DNA from: 20CM-2-65-7 sp963830455
Lineage (GTDB): Bacteria > Gemmatimonadota > Gemmatimonadetes > Gemmatimonadales > GWC2-71-9
Assembly: GCA_963830455.1 (NCBI GenBank)
Contig: CAWHMT010000004.1
Coordinates: forward strand, 248,001 to 312,000
Direction of reading: 5' to 3'
DNA: 64,000 nucleotides
Under the pieces are notes generated by a model. It was not told where the DNA came from. It saw nothing but the letters and a program-made list of their open reading frames with translations, and ran no database searches. The translations under genes and the position numbers were made by a program. Numbering within the stretch: position 1 is the first letter of the stretch; each line of letters opens with the position of its first letter. Shown piece after piece: positions 19,713-25,681 of the stretch.

Positions 19713-20530
19713 GTCGCACCGCCGGCATCGACATCGGCTCCACCTACACGAAGGCGGTCGTGGTCGCGGAGGACGGCTCGATTCTGGGCCGCACGATGGA
19801 GCCCACCGGGTTCAAGCTCGCGCAGGCGGCCGAACGGGCGCTGGCGGGAGCGCTGGCACAGGCAGGACTCGCGCGGAGTGACATCGCCTACCTCGTGACG
19901 ACGGGGTTCGGCCGTCACCAGGCCGCGCTGGGCGACGCCTCCGTCACCGACCTCACGGCCGCCGCGCGTGGGGCCACCCACTACTTCCCGAACACGCGGA
20001 CGATTCTGGACGTCGGCGGCCAGACAATGAAGGCGAGCCGCCTGGGGGCCGACGGCAAAGTCCAGAGCTTCCGCCTGAACGACAAGTGCGCCGCCGGCAC
20101 CGGCGCGTTTCTGGAGAAGACCGCCCGGTACATGGGATACGGCACCGCGGAGATTGGACCGCTCGTCGCCACGTCGAAGGCACCGGTGACCATCTCCGGC
20201 GTGTGCGCCGTGTTCGCCGAGTCGGAAGTCATCAATCAGCTCTCGGAGGGCGCCGCCCCCGCGGACATCATGCACGGCGCGTTCGTATCACTCGTGGACC
20301 GTTCGGTGCAGCTGATGAAGCGCGTGCGCATGGAGCCCGAGTTCACTCTCATCGGTGGGATTCTGCGCTTTGGGCGGATGGCGGACGTGGTCCGCAGCGC
20401 GCTCGGCGCGTCGGTCAACGTACCGCCGGGCGAGCTGGTTCAATTCACGGCGGCGTTCGGCGCCGCATTACTCGGCCAGCGGCGCCTGCGCCGCCTCGCC
20501 ACCGAGGTGTCCCGTGTCGCCACCGCCTGA
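19709..20530 (+). CDS. bcrD: benzoyl-CoA reductase ATPase subunit D (BcrD/BzdQ)
   Basis: A 273-residue paralogue of BcrA overlapping it by ATGA. The P-loop-like segment is IDIGSTYTKAVV; the cysteines C127 (NDKCAAGTG) and C166 (VCAVFAESEV) fall at exactly the same positions as in BcrA. Together the two form the ATP-driven activator module of a four-subunit class I reductase. The presence of two ATPases distinguishes this from 2-hydroxyglutaryl-CoA-type dehydratases, which have one activator protein. Confidence 0.92.
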   Translation: MSRTAGIDIGSTYTKAVVVAEDGSILGRTMEPTGFKLAQAAERALAGALAQAGLARSDIAYLVTTGFGRHQAALGDASVTDLTAAARGATHYFPNTRTILDVGGQTMKASRLGADGKVQSFRLNDKCAAGTGAFLEKTARYMGYGTAEIGPLVATSKAPVTISGVCAVFAESEVINQLSEGAAPADIMHGAFVSLVDRSVQLMKRVRMEPEFTLIGGILRFGRMADVVRSALGASVNVPPGELVQFTAAFGAALLGQRRLRRLATEVSRVATA

Positions 20531-20738
20531 ACCCCCATCCGGCTGGCAGCGCCGCTTCGTCGCGGACGCCGAGCGGGCGAACGAGATGAGCGACGTCTAC
20601 CGCCTCGCCGGGTTCGACGTGCGCATCGCGCCGGCCACTCCGGAGGATTTCTCCGAATCGTGCACCGCTTGCTGGCTGGTGCAATCCGGGCTGTTCCGCG
20701 TGGTATACACGCGCCGGCTGCAGGGAGCGGTCCCCTGA
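20514..20738 (+). CDS. small uncharacterised protein between bcrD and had
   Basis: A 74-residue protein read from a GTG inside the end of bcrD (17-bp overlap) to a stop that overlaps the had start. It has a recognisable fold-like pattern: RRFVADAERANEMSDVYRLA, then FDVRIAPATPEDF, a cysteine pair in ESCTACWL, and FRVVYTRR at the end. The protein-like composition, tight overlaps and lack of stops in 225 bp argue that it is real. I do not recognise a named family. The CxxC pair suggests metal or Fe-S handling, or a small accessory to the reductase. Confidence 0.65.
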   Translation: MSPPPEPPSGWQRRFVADAERANEMSDVYRLAGFDVRIAPATPEDFSESCTACWLVQSGLFRVVYTRRLQGAVP

Positions 20739-21757
20739 AGGCCGCCGTCTTCCATGGCGCGCACCGCCCGCTCGAGATCAGGGAGGTCCCCACGCCCGTC
20801 GCCGGCCCCGGACAAGCGCTTGTGAAGGTGGCCGGCTGCGGCCTCTGCCACACGGATCTGCACTACCTGGACCACGGCGTGGAGACGTTCAAGAAACCCC
20901 CGTTGATCCTCGGACACGAGATCGCAGGCACGGTGGCCGCGCTGGGCCCCAGCGTGAACGGCCGCGCGGTTGGCGACCGAGTGCTGATCCCTTCCGTCCT
21001 CTCGTGCGGATGCTGTGGGTTTTGCCGGCAGGGACGCGAAAACCTGTGTGCCAACCTCACGATGCTTGGCAACAACATTGACGGCGGTTACGCCGAGTAC
21101 GTCGTCGTTCCTGTGGCGGAGTTGGTGCCCGTACCAGACGAACTGCCCCTCGAGCAGGCGTGTGTCGTCGCCGACGCGCTTTCGACGCCGTATCACGCGG
21201 TCAAGCACCGGGGGAAGGTGCGGGTCGGCGACACAGTCGCGGTGGTGGGATGTGGCGGCGTGGGATTGAACCTCGTGCAGTGCGCGGTGGTGTCGGGGGC
21301 GCACGTCATCGCGCTCGACTTGAACGATCAGCGCCTCGCAACCGCGCGCACGCTCGGCGCGACGGAAACGATCAACCCCGGATCCGTTGAGCGCGTGGAC
21401 AAGACAGTCCGCTCGCTGACAAGCGGCGGTGTGGACGTCGCGTTCGAGGCGATCGGCAATCCAAAGACAATTGAGCTCGCGTTCAGCCTGCTCCGAAAAG
21501 GCGGACGGCTGTGTGTGGTGGGCTACTCGGCGGAGCCGGTGACGCTCTCGGCCGCGCGGCTCATGTACTACGAGCTGGAGATCGTGGGCAGTTTGGGTTG
21601 CGGCGCCGGAGAGTATCCGGAGATCATGGCGCTCGTTCGGGCGGGAACGCTGCGGCTCGGCCCCATCGTAAGCGGCACCCTGCCGCTCGCGGAGATCAAT
21701 GAAGGGCTGGACCGCCTGCGCCGCGGCGAGGGGATCCGCTGGGTGGTAACACCATGA
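20735..21757 (+). CDS. had: zinc-dependent alcohol dehydrogenase, probable 6-hydroxycyclohex-1-ene-1-carbonyl-CoA dehydrogenase
   Basis: A medium-chain dehydrogenase of about 340 residues: catalytic-zinc region GCGLCHTDLHYLDHGVE and GHEIAGTV, structural-zinc cysteines CGCCGFCRQGRENLC, and NAD-binding VGCGGVGLN. The conserved N-terminus begins KAAVFHGAHRPLEIREV, and the only start in the right place is CTG at 20735, overlapping the preceding stop as CTGA with GGGAG about 8 bp upstream. The alternative is a GTG at 20660 that would add a 25-residue tail. In this operon it fits Had, oxidising the hydroxy product of Dch to the 6-oxo substrate of Oah. Confidence 0.85.
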   Translation: MKAAVFHGAHRPLEIREVPTPVAGPGQALVKVAGCGLCHTDLHYLDHGVETFKKPPLILGHEIAGTVAALGPSVNGRAVGDRVLIPSVLSCGCCGFCRQGRENLCANLTMLGNNIDGGYAEYVVVPVAELVPVPDELPLEQACVVADALSTPYHAVKHRGKVRVGDTVAVVGCGGVGLNLVQCAVVSGAHVIALDLNDQRLATARTLGATETINPGSVERVDKTVRSLTSGGVDVAFEAIGNPKTIELAFSLLRKGGRLCVVGYSAEPVTLSAARLMYYELEIVGSLGCGAGEYPEIMALVRAGTLRLGPIVSGTLPLAEINEGLDRLRRGEGIRWVVTP

Positions 21758-22953
21758 GCGCCAGAGCTCGGAAGCTCTCACCGGAGATAACCGTGCCTGA
21801 GTCCTTCGACATGAGCGTCCTGCAGCGCGGAGCCAGGCTCCGTCGCAGCCCCTTCTTCGAGGCCACTCAGCGCTGCGGCGCCAGGGCCTACACGACCTAC
21901 AATCACATGCTGTTTCCCATCTGCTTCGACGACCTGCAGGCCGAATACTGGCACCTCGTCAAGCATGTGACGATGTGGGACGTCGCCGTGGAGCGTCAGG
22001 TCGAGATCACGGGCCGTGACGCGTTTGCGTTCGTAAACAGGCTCACCCCGCGGGACCTCACGCGCTGCGCCGTGGGCCAAGGGAAGTACGTGCTCATCAC
22101 GGCCGGGGACGGCGGCATCATCAACGATCCAGTCCTGTTGCGCCTCGGCGAGAATCACTTCTGGTTGGCGCTCGCCGACTCGGACGTGCTCTTGTGGGCA
22201 AGGGGCGTGGCACTCGACGCCGGGCTCGACGTCCGCATCGGGGAGCCGGACGTCTCGCCCCTCCAGATTCAGGGGCCCAAGGCGACGCTCGTCGTGCAGA
22301 CGCTGTTCGGGGACCGGGCGGTGCGGCTGCCGTACTACCACTTCGTCGAGACCGTTCTCGACGGGATCCCCGTCGTCGTCACGCGAACCGGGTGGACGGG
22401 GGAGGTGGGCTACGAGATCTACCTGCGGGACGGCAGCCGAGGCAGCGACCTGTGGGACCGGGTCATGGCGGCGGGTAAGCCCCACCAGATCCGGCCCACT
22501 GGTCCGTCAGACATCCGCCGCATCGAGGCGGGAATCCTCAATTGGGGTGCGGACATCACTCTGGACACTAATCCCTACGAGGTCGGCCTCGAGCGTCTGG
22601 TGGACGAAGGCAAGCGCGCGGACTTCATCGGCCGCCGGGCTCTGCAGGAGATCAAGACGGCGGGCGCGCAACGGAAACTCGTGGGCATCGAAATCGCAGG
22701 CGGCGCGCTCGACCTCAACATGACCAAGTGGCCGGTGAAGGCCGAGGGCGAGGTCGCCGGGCACGTCACATCGGCCGTCTTTTCGCCGCGCCTGAGCAAG
22801 AACATCGGGTATGCCCTAGTGCCTGCGGCGCGCGCCGGCCTCGGCACGAAGCTGGCGGTCGTTCTTCCCGGCGGCGAGGAGCGGCCAGCACGAGTCGTGG
22901 CACGGCCGTTCGTGGACCCGAAGAAGGCAATCCCCAAGGGTGAGCCTCAGTAG
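21754..22953 (+). CDS. GcvT/DmdA-family folate-dependent methyl- or aminomethyltransferase
   Basis: A 399-residue protein with the T-protein fold: VERQVEITGRDAFAFVNRL, SPLQIQGPKA, TRTGWTGEVGYEIYL and a C-terminal barrel (about 300-395). The stretch IRRIEAGILNWGADITLDTNP is closer to my recollection of DmdA-like demethylases than of glycine cleavage T-protein, and no other gcv gene is nearby. These enzymes move one-carbon units from substrate to tetrahydrofolate. As the last gene of the benzoyl-CoA operon (ATGA overlap with had), an O-demethylase for methoxylated aromatics is an attractive inference; plain aminomethyltransferase activity cannot be excluded. Confidence 0.8.
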   Translation: MSARARKLSPEITVPESFDMSVLQRGARLRRSPFFEATQRCGARAYTTYNHMLFPICFDDLQAEYWHLVKHVTMWDVAVERQVEITGRDAFAFVNRLTPRDLTRCAVGQGKYVLITAGDGGIINDPVLLRLGENHFWLALADSDVLLWARGVALDAGLDVRIGEPDVSPLQIQGPKATLVVQTLFGDRAVRLPYYHFVETVLDGIPVVVTRTGWTGEVGYEIYLRDGSRGSDLWDRVMAAGKPHQIRPTGPSDIRRIEAGILNWGADITLDTNPYEVGLERLVDEGKRADFIGRRALQEIKTAGAQRKLVGIEIAGGALDLNMTKWPVKAEGEVAGHVTSAVFSPRLSKNIGYALVPAARAGLGTKLAVVLPGGEERPARVVARPFVDPKKAIPKGEPQ

Positions 22954-23558
22954 ATGTCCCGGTTCCACTCTCTGACCAGCCGCTCATAGTCTTCCGGCGT
23001 ATTCACTTGATCGATAACCGCGGGATCGTCGACCGGCACGCTCACGACCTCTCTTTCATGTTCGTGGAGTACCGCCCTCGCGCCGTCGCGCGTGGCCGCC
23101 GGGCTCTCGAGCAGCTCGCCAAACAGCGCTGATCCCCAGATCACAGGGTGACCGCGGCGCTCCGCGAACGTCGGTACCACCACGGGTGCGGTCGTGCGGC
23201 GATACGCTTCCATCACGCGTTCGACCGTGGTCACTCGGACGTGCGGGAGATCAACCGGCCAGACCAGAATCGCGTGCGGTTGCAGCGGCTGCAGGGCGCG
23301 CAGGGCCCCGCGCAGGGAGGCGATAGGCCCCGTTTCGGGCTCCGGATTCTCCACAATCATGCAGTCGTGGCGTGCCATGAAGGGCTGAATGCGCGGAGCG
23401 TCCGGACCGAGGACCACGACGCGCGTCTTGATTTCGAGGGCTTCCAACGCTTCCAGGATCCGGACGACGAACGGCAGGCCGAGGAAATCCAGCAGGGCTT
23501 TGGGGGAGCCCATTCGAGCCGACCGGCCAGCCGCCAAGACCACGCCCGCCAAGCTCAT
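22947..23558 (-). CDS. MocA/MobA-like nucleotidyltransferase
   Basis: A 203-residue NTP transferase: N-terminal LAAGRSARMGSPKALLDF, VWPVDLPHV in the middle and the C-terminal VNTPEDYERL typical of molybdenum-cofactor cytidylyl/guanylyltransferases and related sugar-nucleotide enzymes. MocA makes the cytosine dinucleotide form of the molybdenum cofactor used by xanthine-oxidase-family enzymes, including 4-hydroxybenzoyl-CoA reductase. The exact substrate is not visible here. It converges on the benzoyl-CoA operon with a 7-bp overlap. Confidence 0.8.
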   Translation of the reverse strand: MSLAGVVLAAGRSARMGSPKALLDFLGLPFVVRILEALEALEIKTRVVVLGPDAPRIQPFMARHDCMIVENPEPETGPIASLRGALRALQPLQPHAILVWPVDLPHVRVTTVERVMEAYRRTTAPVVVPTFAERRGHPVIWGSALFGELLESPAATRDGARAVLHEHEREVVSVPVDDPAVIDQVNTPEDYERLVREWNRDIY

Positions 23559-23572
23559 AGGGGCTAAGACAG

Positions 23573-23592
23573 TAAGGGCCTACATGCCCTTA
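23573..23592. promoter_or_regulatory. inverted repeat in the mocA-def divergent region
   Basis: A perfect 7-bp inverted repeat (TAAGGGC / GCCCTTA, 6-bp spacer) lies in the 85-bp divergent intergenic region between the nucleotidyltransferase and deformylase genes. It could be an operator or an RNA hairpin. Confidence 0.35.
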
Positions 23593-23643
23593 GGGCTAGT
23601 GGTAGTTGCATGCCGTATGGAAACTGGAATATTAGGCGCGCCC

Positions 23644-24189
23644 ATGGCCGTGCGCCGTGTTCGCCAGCTTGGCGACCCGATCTTGAGGGTTCGCTGTACG
23701 CCCGTCGAAGACCCCAAGTCGCCGGCGGTGCGGCTGCTTTCGGACGATCTCCGGGATACGCTGCGGACCGCGCGCAAGAAGTACAACATGGGACGGGCCC
23801 TCGCCGCCCCCCAGATCGGTGCGCCCGTCCGAGTGGTGCTCGTGGAAACCGGGAAGTTCCGCGCGACCATGATCAATCCGGAAATTACGGACGTCGGGTC
23901 GGAGGATTTTCACGTCTGGGATGATTGCTTCTCCTTCCCCAATCTGCTGGTGCGGGTGACGCGCGCCTACCGCGCGACGGTGCGCTATACCGACCTGAAG
24001 GCGAAGGTGAACACGATGGACCTGGAGGGCCCGATGGCGGAGTTGCTCCAGCACGAGCTCGACCACCTCGACGGAATTCTCGCCCTGGACCAACCCAGCG
24101 GCCTGGACCCGTTCGCCTACCGGGCAGAGTGGGAAAAGCACCACAAGCCCGACGAGCGTTACGGACCGCCACGCCCGCGAGAGGTCTGA
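23644..24189 (+). CDS. def: peptide deformylase
   Basis: A 181-residue Fe2+/Zn2+ deformylase that removes the N-formyl group from nascent proteins. Motif 1 is GRALAAPQIG, motif 2 is DDCFSFP in place of the usual EGCLS, and motif 3 is QHELDHLDG with both histidines and the catalytic Glu. The metal ligands (C, H, H) are all present. I start at 23644 because MAVRRVRQLGDPILR is the conserved N-terminus; an in-frame ATG at 23584 would add about 20 residues. The changed motif 2 makes it a divergent member. Confidence 0.92.
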   Translation: MAVRRVRQLGDPILRVRCTPVEDPKSPAVRLLSDDLRDTLRTARKKYNMGRALAAPQIGAPVRVVLVETGKFRATMINPEITDVGSEDFHVWDDCFSFPNLLVRVTRAYRATVRYTDLKAKVNTMDLEGPMAELLQHELDHLDGILALDQPSGLDPFAYRAEWEKHHKPDERYGPPRPREV

Positions 24190-24195
24190 ACTACT

Positions 24196-24221
24196 AGACG
24201 TCCAGACGTCTAGACGTCTAG
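24196..24221. repeat. AGACGTCT-type tandem repeat, copy 3
   Basis: Three tandem octamers agacgtcc, agacgtct, agacgtct followed by ag, between def and the TPP riboswitch. It is the same 8-bp unit as at 5019-5040 and 5523-5546. Confidence 0.8.
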
Positions 24222-24228
24222 TTACATT

Positions 24229-24314
24229 CCTCAATGCAGGGGTGCCCGCCACGTTGGTGGGCTGAGATCACACCCTTAGAACCTGATCCGGTTCGTACCG
24301 GCGAAGGGAGCTTC
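24229..24314 (+). promoter_or_regulatory. TPP riboswitch (THI element)
   Basis: The leader of thiC contains the conserved THI-box pieces in order: GGGGTGCCC, GGCTGAGATCACACCCTT, AGAACCTGATCCGGTTCG and TACCGGCGAAGGGAG. Thiamine pyrophosphate binding would block expression. The element ends at the Shine-Dalgarno GGGAG (24306-24310), only a few bases before the thiC ATG, so control by sequestering the ribosome-binding site is likely. Confidence 0.95.
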
Positions 24315-24316
24315 GT

Positions 24317-25666
24317 ATGACCTGCCGCACTCAGATGTTCTTCGCCCGCCAGGGTACCATCACTCCGCAAATGCGGCGCGTCGCCGAACGGGAATCACTT
24401 CCGCCGGAGACCATTCGGGACGAGGTCGCGATCGGTCGGCTGATCATCCCGGCCAACGTCAACCATCTCACGCAGCGGCTCGATCCTATGGCGATCGGCA
24501 AGGTTGCGAGCGTGAAGATCAACGCGAACATCGGCAACTCGGCCGTGGAGTCGGATATCGACGGCGAGCTCGAGAAGCTGCATCACGCGGTGCACTATGG
24601 CGCCGACACGGTCATGGACCTCTCGACCGGCGGCAACATCGACGCGATCCGCGAAGCGATCATCGCGGCCTCGCCGGTCCCCATCGGCACCGTGCCGATC
24701 TATCAAGCCATTCAAATCGCGGGCGAGGTGACGAAGCTGACGGCGGACGACATCCTCGACAACATCGAGCACCAGGCGAAACAAGGCGTCGATTATGTCA
24801 CCGTGCACGCGGGGATTCTGCGCGAGCACGTGGGACTCGCGCTGGGACGCGTCACGGGGATCGTGAGCCGGGGCGGATCGCTCATGGCGTACTGGATGAC
24901 CCAGCATGGCAAGCAGAATCCGCTGTATGAGCACTACGACCGGCTGCTCGACATCGCGCGCGAGTATGACGTCACCCTGTCGCTCGGCGACGGGCTGCGG
25001 CCCGGCTCGATCGCCGACGCGACCGATAAGGCGCAGCTCGCGGAGCTGACCGTACTGGGCGAGCTGACCGAGCGCGCGTGGAAGAAAGACGTGCAGGTGA
25101 TGATCGAAGGGCCCGGGCACATCCCGATGCACCAGATCGAAGTGAACGTCCGGCTCGAGAAGGAGCTGTGCCACGAGGCGCCGTTCTACACGCTGGGGCC
25201 GCTCGTGACTGATGTCGCGCCGGGCTATGACCACATCACCTCGGCGATCGGCGCGGCGATGATCGGCTGGTTTGGGGCCGACATGCTCTGTTACGTGACG
25301 CGGAAAGAACACCTCGGCCTGCCGAACGCGGAGGAAGTGCGCGAAGGAGTGATCGCGTACAAGATCGCGGCGCACGCGGCGAACATCGCGCGCCGGCGGC
25401 CGGGCGCCACCGAGCGCGACGACGCGCTGTCGCGCGCGCGCTATGCGTTCGACTGGAACGAGCAGTTCCGCCTCGCGCTGGATCCCGCGCGGGCGCGCGA
25501 GCTGCACGACGAAGCGCTGCCCGCCGAGTATTTCAAGAGCGCGGAGTTCTGCGCGATGTGCGGGCCGAAGTTCTGCTCGATGCACATCACGCGCGAGATC
25601 GAGCGATCGCTCGGTCTGCGGGAACCGCAGCAGAGAGAGAAGCAGGAGGCGGTGCCGGCCGACTAA
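24317..25666 (+). CDS. thiC: phosphomethylpyrimidine synthase ThiC
   Basis: A 449-residue radical SAM enzyme converting aminoimidazole ribotide to HMP-phosphate in thiamine synthesis. Family blocks VKINANIGNSAV, DTVMDLSTGGNI, EGPGHIPMHQIEVNV and TLGPLVTDVAPGYDHI are present, and the C-terminal cluster motif is CAMCGPKFC (CxxCxxxxC). It is of the short form lacking the plant/proteobacterial N-terminal extension. It is preceded by a TPP riboswitch and followed after 15 bp by the metacaspase gene, which has its own GGGAGGG site. Confidence 0.97.
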   Translation: MTCRTQMFFARQGTITPQMRRVAERESLPPETIRDEVAIGRLIIPANVNHLTQRLDPMAIGKVASVKINANIGNSAVESDIDGELEKLHHAVHYGADTVMDLSTGGNIDAIREAIIAASPVPIGTVPIYQAIQIAGEVTKLTADDILDNIEHQAKQGVDYVTVHAGILREHVGLALGRVTGIVSRGGSLMAYWMTQHGKQNPLYEHYDRLLDIAREYDVTLSLGDGLRPGSIADATDKAQLAELTVLGELTERAWKKDVQVMIEGPGHIPMHQIEVNVRLEKELCHEAPFYTLGPLVTDVAPGYDHITSAIGAAMIGWFGADMLCYVTRKEHLGLPNAEEVREGVIAYKIAAHAANIARRRPGATERDDALSRARYAFDWNEQFRLALDPARARELHDEALPAEYFKSAEFCAMCGPKFCSMHITREIERSLGLREPQQREKQEAVPAD

Positions 25667-25681
25667 AGGGAGGGACACGCT

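Noticed and set aside
16378..20530. The bcr genes as a 2-hydroxyglutaryl-CoA dehydratase system
   Set aside because: Two ATPase subunits and neighbouring oah/dch/had genes fit benzoyl-CoA reductase; dehydratases use a single activator.
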